Positions 1 through 5,463 of a DNA stretch of 5,463 nucleotides are shown here, one piece after another (position 1 is the stretch's first letter; every line of letters starts with the position of its first letter). The stretch lies in assembly GCA_028714055.1 (NCBI GenBank), contig JAQTNB010000100.1, positions 1-5,463 on the forward strand, given 5' to 3'. Made by a program: the position numbers and the translations under genes. This DNA comes from Candidatus Omnitrophota bacterium (lineage in GTDB: Bacteria > Omnitrophota > Gorgyraeia > Gygaellales > Profunditerraquicolaceae). The notes under the pieces were generated by a model, which did not search any database, was not told the origin of the DNA, and saw nothing but the letters and a program-made list of their open reading frames with translations.

Positions 1-316
1 GGTATCTGCCGAGGCAAGCGAGCAGGCAAAGATGCGCCTTGAGGCCATGGTGAAATTCAGCGACGGGTTCCGCATTGCCGAGGAAGACCTTAAGATCCGC
101 GGGCCGGGAGAGTTTTTCGGCTCCCGCCAGCACGGGCTCACGGAACTAAAGATCGGCAATCCCTTAACGCAGCTTACCCTTTTGAAGAAAGCGCGGGAAG
201 AGGCGCTGGGGCTGGTGGCAAAAGACCCGGCACTCAGCGATAAGCTCAACCGGCACCTGAAGGATGAGCTTTTGCGCAGGTTTCCCGGGTATGAGCATTT
301 AATGGTGACAGGATGA
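1..316 (+). CDS. recG: ATP-dependent DNA helicase RecG, C-terminal fragment (5' end outside window)
   Basis: RecG is a cytoplasmic double-strand DNA translocase that remodels stalled replication forks and branch-migrates recombination intermediates. Only about 104 C-terminal residues are present; the reading frame is open from base 2 to the TGA at 314-316, and base 1 ends the preceding codon. The visible part starts just after where helicase motif VI would lie. It contains the RecG signature SDGFRIAEEDLKIRGPGEFF at about residues 20-39 of the fragment, followed by GSRQHG. The PGE..G.RQ.G form distinguishes RecG from the related translocase Mfd, which has a different motif here. The remainder is the charged helical C-terminal tail typical of the family. 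An internal ATG at base 32 is not the start, because the frame continues upstream. The stop overlaps the next gene's start in an ATGA arrangement. Identification is firm; the ATPase motifs cannot be checked from this window. Confidence 0.93.
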   Translation, partial: VSAEASEQAKMRLEAMVKFSDGFRIAEEDLKIRGPGEFFGSRQHGLTELKIGNPLTQLTLLKKAREEALGLVAKDPALSDKLNRHLKDELLRRFPGYEHLMVTG

Positions 317-1872
317 CAAAGAGGACGCTTGCGCTTTTCTCGATCTTTGTCCTGGCTTGTGCCTTGCGGCTCGGAGGCCTCATCTCCCGGCCGCTCTGGA
401 CTGATGAGTTCTATACCTTTTTTCAGTCAACCGGGCACGGCAGGGAGATCAACCTTCTCCTGCGCTCTCTGGAAAAAGACGCAGAGCCCCGCTTTCTGCG
501 GGCAAAAGAATTCAAGGCGTTTTTGCGCTGTGATCCCGGGAAAACCGCGCATGACGTAAGCGCCGGCCTGCTTGAGACGGATGTGCATCCGCCTTTTTAC
601 TTCTGGATCATGCATTATTGGCTTAAAGCCTTCGGCTGTGATGCCGCCAGCGCCCGGCTGTTTTCTTTTTTCTGCGGCATCTTGGCGGTCGCGCTGTTTT
701 ATCGGCTGGGAAAGATGCTTTTTGGCGAGGGAGCGGGTATCTGGTGCGCGTTGTTCGCGGCCGTATCTCCTTTTGCAGTGCGTTACGCCCAGGAGGCGCG
801 TTCTTATAGCTTAGTGCTGGTGTTCATACTTTTATCTTCTGTTTTCCTGGTGCGTTTTGAAAAAGAACGCTCCTGGAAGGACCTGGCAGGGTTTGCGGCG
901 TGTAACTGCCTGGGGTTGGGCACGCATTATTTCTATGTTTTTATCGCTGCCGCGCATTTTTTCTATTTTACCTTAGCGCGCCATTCCGATACGCCGCTGC
1001 TGCGCAGGTTTTACCTGGGGTTTTTGTTTTCGCTCATCGGCTTTTCATCCTGGGGATGGCTGCTTATGCTGCGGGGATATGATTTTCATCTGGTAGAATG
1101 GATCTTCGGCTACCCGGGAGCCGTTGGTAAGATTGTGGCTGTCTTTGCCGGCCTGGGGCACTACCTTTTTATTCCTGCCGGCGGAAAAGCTCTTTTCTAT
1201 GCTGCCGCGGCAGTATCCGCATGTTTCTTTGCCTGGGTTTTGGCCACAAGAGGCCTGCCGAAACGCGGCAAGCCGCTCTTATTTTGCGCGCTGATGTTTT
1301 TGCTTCCTTTGTGCGCGATGTTGGCGATCGACCTCGCGCAAAAAGGCGCGTTGTTAAAACAGGAGCGGTTTTGGATCTTCGCCTTTCCCGGCTTTGCCTT
1401 GTTTTGCGGCCTGTTGTTCTCGCAAGCCTCCGGAAAACAAAGAATTTTAGCTGCGGGAGTGCTTATGCTTATGGTATATTCTTCCCTGGGGGCAGGGAGG
1501 CTTGATTTCGGGCCGGTGCCGCAGAATGCCTGCCAGTGGATAAGGCAGGAGTCCGGGGCAGAAGAAAGCGCGGTTTTTATCTATAATATACGCAGCGCCG
1601 TCCTGTCGCAGGCCTCCTGCCTGGATGATGAAACATACCTGGCGGCAGTGAGCACCCCTGAGCAGCTTACGGCAGCTTTTAGGCAGGCAGGGGAAAGGGG
1701 AATCAGGAAGGTTTTTGTCAGTTGTTTTTATCATCCCACCGAATCAGGGCTGATGAACCAATTGTTTATGGAGCATGCAGAGGAGTATTCCGGGGCATTC
1801 CAACCCAAAAAGCAATCGGCGCAGGGAGGCGTGAGGGTCTCTGAATATGAGGATAATCACCGGGGTCTATAA
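313..1872 (+). CDS. GT-C family membrane glycosyltransferase (ArnT/PMT-like, GT39/GT83 type)
   Basis: This 519-residue, strongly hydrophobic protein probably transfers a sugar from a polyprenyl-phosphate donor on the outer face of the inner membrane; the acceptor is unknown. An N-terminal membrane segment (about residues 5-24) is followed by LWTDEFYT, whose D31-E32 pair matches the catalytic acidic motif in the first external loop of GT-C enzymes. The loop ends with DVHPPFYFW (90-98), the HPP motif of PMT_2-type proteins. RYAQEARSY (157-165) is another family hallmark, and QERFWIFAFPGF (350-361) resembles the RY..P region near the last helices. By eye there are 10-12 membrane segments up to about residue 395, then a soluble tail of about 120 residues. 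The ATG overlaps the recG stop by 4 bases, with GGTGA (304-308) as a possible weak ribosome site. The 3' end overlaps rsmD by 26 bases. The general family is clear, but sugar, acceptor and gene name cannot be assigned. A non-enzymatic membrane role is less likely because the acidic pair is intact. Confidence 0.82.
   Translation: MTKRTLALFSIFVLACALRLGGLISRPLWTDEFYTFFQSTGHGREINLLLRSLEKDAEPRFLRAKEFKAFLRCDPGKTAHDVSAGLLETDVHPPFYFWIMHYWLKAFGCDAASARLFSFFCGILAVALFYRLGKMLFGEGAGIWCALFAAVSPFAVRYAQEARSYSLVLVFILLSSVFLVRFEKERSWKDLAGFAACNCLGLGTHYFYVFIAAAHFFYFTLARHSDTPLLRRFYLGFLFSLIGFSSWGWLLMLRGYDFHLVEWIFGYPGAVGKIVAVFAGLGHYLFIPAGGKALFYAAAAVSACFFAWVLATRGLPKRGKPLLFCALMFLLPLCAMLAIDLAQKGALLKQERFWIFAFPGFALFCGLLFSQASGKQRILAAGVLMLMVYSSLGAGRLDFGPVPQNACQWIRQESGAEESAVFIYNIRSAVLSQASCLDDETYLAAVSTPEQLTAAFRQAGERGIRKVFVSCFYHPTESGLMNQLFMEHAEEYSGAFQPKKQSAQGGVRVSEYEDNHRGL
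1833..1837 (+). promoter_or_regulatory. Shine-Dalgarno site for rsmD inside the glycosyltransferase gene
   Basis: GAGGG lies 9 bases before the rsmD ATG at 1847. A second purine-rich stretch, AGGGAGG at 1823-1829, is stronger in sequence but 17 bases away, which is too far for normal use. Both lie inside the glycosyltransferase coding region, consistent with coupled translation. Confidence 0.5.
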
Positions 1873-2428
1873 AGGCAGGAACATCCTGATGCCAAAAGGC
1901 ATCAGGCCTACGCAAAACAAGGTCAGGAAGGCCGTGTTTGACATCATGGGCGACATAGAGGGGCTCTCGTTTTTAGAGCTTTTTGCCGGTTCAGGGGCAG
2001 TGGGCTTTGAAGCGGCTTCCCGGGGGGTGTCAGAACTGGTGCTGGTTGAGCATAATGCCGCCTGCCGGCAGGCCATCACCAGTAACATTGAGCTGTTAAA
2101 GCTCTCCCGCTGCACGCTTATCCCCATGGAGGCAGAGGGGGCAATCGAGGCCCTGAGGCGCAAATCCGTGCGCTTTGACATTGTCTTCCTTGACCCTCCG
2201 TACCGCCAGAACCTCGCAAAAAAAACCTTGCAAATGCTGGATGCCCATGATATAGTAACGCCCAATGGTTTTGTGATAGTGCAGCATTCTAAGAAGGATG
2301 ACCTTCCTGGAATTGAGGGAGGTCTTGTTTTGTTTAAGCAGGCATCCTACGGAGATACGCGCCTCTCACTTTACCGCAAGGAAACGACACGCCATGTGCC
2401 AAAAAGCGATTTACGCGGGGACGTTTGA
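1847..2428 (+). CDS. rsmD: 16S rRNA (guanine(966)-N2)-methyltransferase RsmD
   Basis: RsmD uses S-adenosylmethionine to methylate the exocyclic N2 of a guanine (G966 in E. coli numbering) of 16S rRNA during small-subunit assembly. The 193-residue protein has the usual family length. It starts with the typical MRIITGVYKGR, followed by IRPTQNKVRKAVFDIM (19-34), matching the family's RPT...VREALF region. The SAM-binding motif I is LELFAGSGAVGFEAASRG (43-60), with the acidic motif II at VEHN (67-70). The catalytic motif IV DPPY, typical of N2-guanine and N6-adenine methyltransferases, is at 116-119. The closing YGDTRLSLYRK (168-178) also matches the family. The ATG at 1847 is chosen because the conserved N-terminus begins exactly there. 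The start lies within the last 26 bases of the glycosyltransferase gene, and the last 35 bases overlap coaD, so residues after about 182 form a tail encoded in the overlap. The rsmD-coaD pairing is widespread in bacteria. No key residue appears to be missing. Confidence 0.96.
   Translation: MRIITGVYKGRNILMPKGIRPTQNKVRKAVFDIMGDIEGLSFLELFAGSGAVGFEAASRGVSELVLVEHNAACRQAITSNIELLKLSRCTLIPMEAEGAIEALRRKSVRFDIVFLDPPYRQNLAKKTLQMLDAHDIVTPNGFVIVQHSKKDDLPGIEGGLVLFKQASYGDTRLSLYRKETTRHVPKSDLRGDV
1885..1906 (+). other. Perfect 9-bp inverted repeat with AAAA loop in the 5' part of rsmD
   Basis: CCTGATGCC (1885-1893), AAAA (1894-1897) and GGCATCAGG (1898-1906) can form a perfect 9-bp hairpin with a 4-base loop. 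It starts 12 bases after the glycosyltransferase stop codon and 38 bases after the rsmD start. No U-rich tract follows, so it does not look like an intrinsic terminator. It could be an mRNA processing or stabilising hairpin, a translational modulator, or a chance result of coding for LMPKGIR. Confidence 0.5.
2378..2384 (+). promoter_or_regulatory. Shine-Dalgarno site that fixes the coaD start
   Basis: AAGGAAA lies 9 bases before the ATG at 2394, inside the rsmD coding region. It supports that ATG over the upstream in-frame ATG at 2298, which would add 32 residues unlike any CoaD N-terminus. Confidence 0.65.
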
Positions 2429-2894
2429 CCCGATCACCTACGGGCATATAGACCTTATAAAGCGGGCCCAGGAGATCTTCTCCGAGGTGGTGGTTGCGGT
2501 GGCCCATAATCCGCAAAAAAAGCCGCTTTTCAGCGTCAAAGAACGCATCTCCATGCTTAAAAAAGCCTCGGCAGGCTTTCCCCGCGTGGAGGTGGATGAT
2601 TTTAACTGCCTGGTGATCGATTACGCCCGTAAGCAAAAGGCGCACGTGCTTATCCGGGGGCTGCGCATGATCTCGGATTTTGAGTATGAGTTCCAGATGG
2701 CCCTGACCAACAGGAAGCTGGCGCCGCATATAGAGACTATCTTTTTGATGCCGCAGGAATCCTATAGTTACCTCTCCTCAAAGCTGCTTAAAGAAGCGGC
2801 TTCGTTAGGGGCAGACCTGTCGAGCTTTGTTCCAAGTTTTGTGGAAGAGGCGCTGAAGAAAAAGCTGCGCGCGGCCCCTCGCCTTTCGCCGTAA
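2394..2894 (+). CDS. coaD: Phosphopantetheine adenylyltransferase CoaD
   Basis: CoaD catalyses the fourth step of coenzyme A synthesis: ATP plus 4'-phosphopantetheine gives dephospho-CoA plus pyrophosphate. The 166-residue protein is close to the usual length of about 160. It has the nucleotidyltransferase motif GTFDPITYGH (9-18), whose final GH pair belongs to the (H/T)xGH signature that binds ATP phosphates. PQKKPLFSVKERI (40-52) carries the family's conserved lysine region, and RGLRMISDFEYEFQMALTNR (88-107) is the strongly conserved substrate-binding block. YSYLSSKLLKEA (124-135) corresponds to the SFISSSLVKE region of E. coli CoaD. The reading frame is open further upstream, with an ATG at 2298, but homology begins only at MCQKAIYAGTFDP, so the start at 2394 with its own ribosome site is preferred. 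It overlaps rsmD by 35 bases and ends 11 bases before yceD. Its product feeds CoA and the ACP prosthetic group, which fits the lipid genes downstream. Confidence 0.97.
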   Translation: MCQKAIYAGTFDPITYGHIDLIKRAQEIFSEVVVAVAHNPQKKPLFSVKERISMLKKASAGFPRVEVDDFNCLVIDYARKQKAHVLIRGLRMISDFEYEFQMALTNRKLAPHIETIFLMPQESYSYLSSKLLKEAASLGADLSSFVPSFVEEALKKKLRAAPRLSP

Positions 2895-2905
2895 GGCATC
2901 GCGGT

Positions 2906-3319
2906 ATGAAAATAGAACTCAGAAGGGTACAGGCCGAGCCCCTGGTTTTACAGGAAGAATTCCCTGCTTCGGCCCTGGACCTGGAGACCGAAGAGATCAA
3001 ATACGATACTCCGCTTTCCGTCAGGGCGGAAGTCTCGCGCATCACCAACGCGGTAAGCGTAAGCCTGCGGGTGAGCGCCCGGCGCCGGATGCTTTGCAGC
3101 CTGTGCCTGACTGAATTTACCGATGAGCTCGACCGGAAGATGCAGTTTAATTACCGCGTGGAGCGCTTCGATACGATACTGGACATCTCCCGGGATATCC
3201 GGGAAGAGATCATGCTTGATTATCCGATGAAACCGTTGTGCAACAGCCAATGCCGGGGATTATGCCCCCGCTGCGGCAAGAACCTAAACGAGGGAGGTTG
3301 TTCCTGTGGCCCTACCTAA
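2906..3319 (+). CDS. yceD: YceD/DUF177 family protein (ribosome-associated, zinc-motif type)
   Basis: DUF177 proteins are almost always encoded next to rpmF; in E. coli and plants, family members have been linked to 23S rRNA accumulation or processing, but the molecular activity is not settled. This 137-residue protein shows the family pattern: a beta-rich N-terminal half, then CSLCLTEFTDELD (64-76) with a CxxC pair, then an acidic and hydrophobic stretch. It ends in a cysteine-rich segment, LCNSQCRGLCPRCGKNLNEG (111-130), then GCSC. C64, C67, C112, C116, C120, C123, C132 and C134 could provide one or two zinc sites; metal binding is inferred. The ATG at 2906 follows AAGG (2893-2896), which overlaps the coaD stop codon, with normal spacing. 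The last 14 bases overlap rpmF, so coupled translation with L32 is likely. Assignment rests on the cysteine motifs, the length and the neighbouring rpmF. Confidence 0.9.
   Translation: MKIELRRVQAEPLVLQEEFPASALDLETEEIKYDTPLSVRAEVSRITNAVSVSLRVSARRRMLCSLCLTEFTDELDRKMQFNYRVERFDTILDISRDIREEIMLDYPMKPLCNSQCRGLCPRCGKNLNEGGCSCGPT
3291..3297 (+). promoter_or_regulatory. Strong Shine-Dalgarno site for rpmF inside yceD
   Basis: AGGGAGG sits 8 bases before the GTG at 3306, inside the codons for the cysteine-rich end of YceD. It is among the best ribosome sites in the window and supports a GTG start giving the canonical L32 N-terminus MALPKQRHS. A strong site with a weaker start codon suits a ribosomal protein whose start is buried in another gene. 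Confidence 0.75.
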
Positions 3320-3512
3320 ACAAAGACATTCCAGCGCGCGCGGCAGGAGGCGCCGGACGCACTGGAAAATAAAAGCGACGAACCTTATACCGTGCCCGCA
3401 ATGCAAGCACATGCGGCCGCCTCACCGGGTTTGCCCCGTCTGCGGAAATTACGGCGGAAGGCAAGCTGTCGAGATCAAAGTCAAAACAAAAGAAAAGAAG
3501 ACCAAGCAATAA
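3306..3512 (+). CDS. rpmF: 50S ribosomal protein L32 (zinc-binding form)
   Basis: L32 (bL32) is a small structural protein of the large ribosomal subunit. The 68-residue, very basic product begins MALPKQRHSSARGRRRRTHW, matching the usual MAVPK..TSK.RR..RR.HW pattern. The following KIKATNLIPCPQC and HRVCPVCGNYGGRQ match the middle of the family. C30/C33 and C43/C46 form two CxxC pairs, so this is the zinc-containing version rather than the cysteine-free version that some bacteria use when zinc is scarce. Length is normal, with a lysine-rich tail (KVKTKEKKTK). The start codon is GTG, chosen because it lies exactly at the conserved N-terminus and follows a strong ribosome site. The gene overlaps yceD by 14 bases and is followed 9 bases later by plsX; yceD-rpmF-plsX-fabH is the same order as in E. 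coli. Confidence 0.97.
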   Translation: MALPKQRHSSARGRRRRTHWKIKATNLIPCPQCKHMRPPHRVCPVCGNYGGRQAVEIKVKTKEKKTKQ

Positions 3513-3521
3513 GGCCGCCAT

Positions 3522-4526
3522 ATGAGAATAGCAGTTGATGCTATGGGCGGTGACCATGCACCCGAGGTGGTTATCGAGGGGGCGGTCGCTGCCGTCAAGG
3601 AGTTTCCCGGGACCCATGTGATACTGGTAGGGGATGAATCGCGCATCGCGCCCCTGCTGAAGAAAGCCAGGTATAACGGCCCGGATATTTCACTGCAACC
3701 CGCAAGCGAAGTCATCGAGATGTGCGAATCCCCGGCAAACAGCGTGCGCAGAAAACGCGATTCCTCGATCGTCGTGGGGACCAACCTCGTCAAGGAAGGC
3801 AAGGCCGACGCCTTTTTTAGCGCCGGCAATACCGGCGCGGTTGTCTGTGCCGCCACGCTTGCCCTTAGGCTCCTTCCCGGGATCGAACGCCCCGGGATAG
3901 CCATTGTCATGCCCAGCGTTAAAGGCATTTCCCTTATCATTGACGTCGGCGCTAACATTGATCCCAAACCCGTGCAGCTCCTGCAATACGGGATCATGGC
4001 GGACGTCTATATGCGCTACATCCTGAACAAGCCTTCTCCGTCGGTGGGGCTTTTGAATATCGGGGAAGAGGAGAGCAAAGGGACGGATTTCGTCAAAGAG
4101 ACATACGAGCTTTTTGAAAAGAGCAGCCTTAATTTCATCGGCAACGTGGAAGGAAGGGACCTGTTTAGCGGCAAGTCCGACATTATCGTCTGCGACGGGT
4201 TTGTCGGCAATGTCGCGCTCAAGGTCTCCGAGAGCGTTGCCGAAGCCATGCAGATATTCCTGAAGCGCCACCTGAAAAGCAACCCCCTGGGCTTGCTGGG
4301 CGCGCTGCTTTTAAAGACAAGCTTTTCCAAATTCAAGAAAGACATAGATTACGCCGAATACGGCGGAGCGCCGCTTTTGGGTGTGGACGGCGTGGTGATC
4401 ATCGGCCATGGGCGTTCCAGCGCCAAGGCGATCAAGAACGCCATACGCGTATCCAAGGAAGAAGTGGAACGCAAGTTCAACGAGAAGGTAATCGAAGCGC
4501 TCAGCCATAAAGAGAGGGTTGCATGA
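3522..4526 (+). CDS. plsX: Phosphate acyltransferase PlsX
   Basis: PlsX converts acyl-ACP and inorganic phosphate to acyl-phosphate and ACP; the membrane enzyme PlsY then uses acyl-phosphate to acylate glycerol-3-phosphate, starting phospholipid synthesis. PlsX is a peripheral cytoplasmic enzyme. The 334-residue protein has normal length and begins with the signature MRIAVDAMGGDHAP. Further family blocks are VRRKRDSSIVVGTNLVKEGK (75-94), ADAFFSAGNTGA (95-106), DVGANIDPKPVQLLQYGIMA (141-160), VGLLNIGEEESKG (175-187), NFIGNVEGRDLF (204-215), CDGFVGNVALK (224-234) and YAEYGGAPLLGVDGVVIIGH (277-296). All agree closely with B. subtilis PlsX, with no visible insertion or missing motif. The ATG at 3522 follows AAGG (3511-3514), which overlaps the rpmF stop. 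Its TGA overlaps the fabH ATG by 4 bases (ATGA), indicating coupled translation with the next lipid gene. No operator such as a FapR site is visible in the short gap upstream. Confidence 0.98.
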   Translation: MRIAVDAMGGDHAPEVVIEGAVAAVKEFPGTHVILVGDESRIAPLLKKARYNGPDISLQPASEVIEMCESPANSVRRKRDSSIVVGTNLVKEGKADAFFSAGNTGAVVCAATLALRLLPGIERPGIAIVMPSVKGISLIIDVGANIDPKPVQLLQYGIMADVYMRYILNKPSPSVGLLNIGEEESKGTDFVKETYELFEKSSLNFIGNVEGRDLFSGKSDIIVCDGFVGNVALKVSESVAEAMQIFLKRHLKSNPLGLLGALLLKTSFSKFKKDIDYAEYGGAPLLGVDGVVIIGHGRSSAKAIKNAIRVSKEEVERKFNEKVIEALSHKERVA

Positions 4527-5463
4527 AACATATCGGGATCATCGGCGTAGGGGAATACCTCCCCAAAAAGGTTTTGACCAACAAAGATCTGGAAAAAATG
4601 GTCGATACCTCCGATGAGTGGATAACCACGCGCACCGGCATCAAGGAGCGCAGGATCGCCGCGAAAGAGGAAGCTGCCTCTGACCTGGCGCTTAAGGCGG
4701 CGCAGGCCGCGCTTAAAGATGCCAAGGTCTCGGCCGCGGATCTGGACCTTATCATCGTCGCTACCGTTACCCCCGACATGCCTTTTCCCACGGTCTCCTG
4801 CGTATTGCAGCGGGAACTCGGCGCGAAGAAAGCGGCATGCCTTGACGTGTCTGCCGCCTGCGCGGGCTATATCTACGCGATGGTCACTGCCTGGCAATAC
4901 CTTTCAAGCGGGATGTATAAGCGCGCGCTGGTCGTAGGGGTGGAAGTGCTCAGCCGCGTCACGGACTGGCAGGACCGCAATACCTGTGTTCTCTTCGGCG
5001 ACGGTTCAGGCGCCTCGGTCCTTGCGCCGGTCCGCTCCGGAGGCATCCTCTCCGGGTACCTGGGCAGCGACGGAACGCAAGGGGAGCTCCTGATGCTTCC
5101 CGGCGGAGGCTCGCGTAACCCGGCTACCCATGAGACCGTTGACAACCGCATGCACTATATCAAGATGAAGGGGAACGAATTATTCAAGCTCGCGGTCAAT
5201 ATCATGGCGGATGCCGCGCAGGTCGCTATCAAGAAAGCGGGATTAAAATGCTCCGATATAGACCTGCTCATACCGCATCAGGCCAATATCAGGATCATCA
5301 TGGCAGTCGCCAAAAAACTTAAATTTCCTTCCGAGAAGATCTTCCTTAATATAGAAAGATGCGGCAATATGTCTTCTGCCTCTACTGCCACCGCCTTAAG
5401 CGAAGCGGTCAGGCAGGGAAGGGTCAAAAAAGGAGATACGATATTGCTGGATGCTTTCGGCGC
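4523..5463 (+). CDS. fabH: Beta-ketoacyl-ACP synthase III FabH (3' end outside window)
   Basis: FabH (KAS III) begins type II fatty acid synthesis by condensing an acyl-CoA, usually acetyl-CoA, with malonyl-ACP to give a beta-ketoacyl-ACP. The frame runs open from the ATG overlapping the plsX stop to the window end, giving 313 residues; KAS III enzymes are usually around 320-330, so only the glycine-rich last strand should be missing. Visible features are TSDEWITTRTGIKERR (29-44) with W33 and R37 at CoA-contact positions, catalytic C113 in DVSAACAGYIYA (108-119), TDWQDRNTCVLFGDGSGAS (147-165), catalytic H252 in PHQAN, and catalytic N282 in CGNMSSAS. The complete Cys-His-Asn triad indicates an active enzyme. 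The usual asparagine motif is GNTSAAS, so GNMSSAS is a mild variant. GAGGG at 4514-4518 is a closely spaced ribosome site. By analogy with E. coli, fabD, fabG and acpP may follow, but that lies outside the window. Confidence 0.96.
   Translation, partial: MKHIGIIGVGEYLPKKVLTNKDLEKMVDTSDEWITTRTGIKERRIAAKEEAASDLALKAAQAALKDAKVSAADLDLIIVATVTPDMPFPTVSCVLQRELGAKKAACLDVSAACAGYIYAMVTAWQYLSSGMYKRALVVGVEVLSRVTDWQDRNTCVLFGDGSGASVLAPVRSGGILSGYLGSDGTQGELLMLPGGGSRNPATHETVDNRMHYIKMKGNELFKLAVNIMADAAQVAIKKAGLKCSDIDLLIPHQANIRIIMAVAKKLKFPSEKIFLNIERCGNMSSASTATALSEAVRQGRVKKGDTILLDAFG

Noticed and set aside
488..502. Short hairpin CCCGC-TTTCT-GCGGG in the glycosyltransferase gene
   Set aside because: Only a 5-bp stem, deep in coding sequence, followed by A-rich rather than T-rich sequence, so not a terminator.
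2061..2072. 12-base perfect palindrome CCTGCCGGCAGG in rsmD
   Set aside because: A single isolated copy inside coding sequence, with no spacing, partner site or promoter nearby to suggest an operator.
2218..2225. Run of eight A bases in rsmD, in the A-AAA-AAA phase of a slippery site
   Set aside because: The rsmD frame is intact through all conserved motifs to its natural stop, and no recoding product or stimulatory structure is evident.
2298..2393. Upstream in-frame ATG giving a 198-residue CoaD
   Set aside because: The extra 32 residues do not resemble CoaD and lie within the conserved C-terminal coding part of rsmD; the ATG at 2394 has a good ribosome site and matches the family start.
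3820..3838. Perfect 7-bp inverted repeat GCGCCGG-CAATA-CCGGCGC inside plsX
   Set aside because: It encodes the invariant SAGNTGA motif of PlsX, has no following T run on either strand, and is explained by coding constraint in GC-rich sequence.
3690..4271. Long open frame on the minus strand across plsX (193 codons), with similar antisense frames at 3449-3997 and 4349-4897
   Set aside because: They lie opposite strongly supported plsX and fabH coding sequence, have no recognisable motifs, and are expected shadows in GC-rich DNA.

Overview
The window is a gene-dense stretch of a bacterial chromosome. All eight genes lie on the plus strand, and no gap between them exceeds 11 bases. Seven are recognisable housekeeping genes in an order familiar from many bacteria: recG (3' end only), rsmD, coaD, yceD (DUF177), rpmF, plsX and fabH (cut off near its 3' end). 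The eighth, between recG and rsmD, encodes a polytopic membrane glycosyltransferase-like protein of the GT-C / ArnT-PMT type. The diderm-style yceD-rpmF-plsX-fabH run, moderately high GC, and recG-rsmD-coaD directly upstream point to a Gram-negative-type bacterium. An uncultured lineage such as Omnitrophota is possible, but that is a guess from gene order and protein flavour and cannot be proven from this window.

Layout: 1-316 is the RecG C-terminus; 313-1872 the membrane glycosyltransferase; 1847-2428 RsmD, a 16S rRNA guanine-N2 methyltransferase; 2394-2894 CoaD, phosphopantetheine adenylyltransferase; 2906-3319 the YceD/DUF177 zinc-motif protein; 3306-3512 ribosomal protein L32 with a GTG start; 3522-4526 PlsX; 4523-5463 FabH, missing only its last dozen or so residues. 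Five of the seven junctions overlap (by 4, 26, 35, 14 and 4 bases) and the other two have gaps of 11 and 9 bases. There is no room for a conventional intergenic promoter or terminator, so the genes are probably co-transcribed and partly translationally coupled.

Functional logic: coaD makes dephospho-CoA, the precursor of CoA and of the ACP prosthetic group. fabH starts fatty acid synthesis from acyl-CoA and malonyl-ACP, and plsX turns acyl-ACP into acyl-phosphate for phospholipid synthesis. rsmD, yceD and rpmF belong to ribosome production, so the cluster links ribosome and membrane-lipid production. The glycosyltransferase is the only accessory-looking member; it probably moves a sugar from a lipid carrier at the outer face of the inner membrane, with substrate unknown.

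No RNA gene, mobile element, CRISPR array or origin was seen, and I found no convincing new biological system. The points most worth a second look are the glycosyltransferase embedded in the cluster and a perfect 9-bp hairpin at the start of rsmD just after the glycosyltransferase stop codon.
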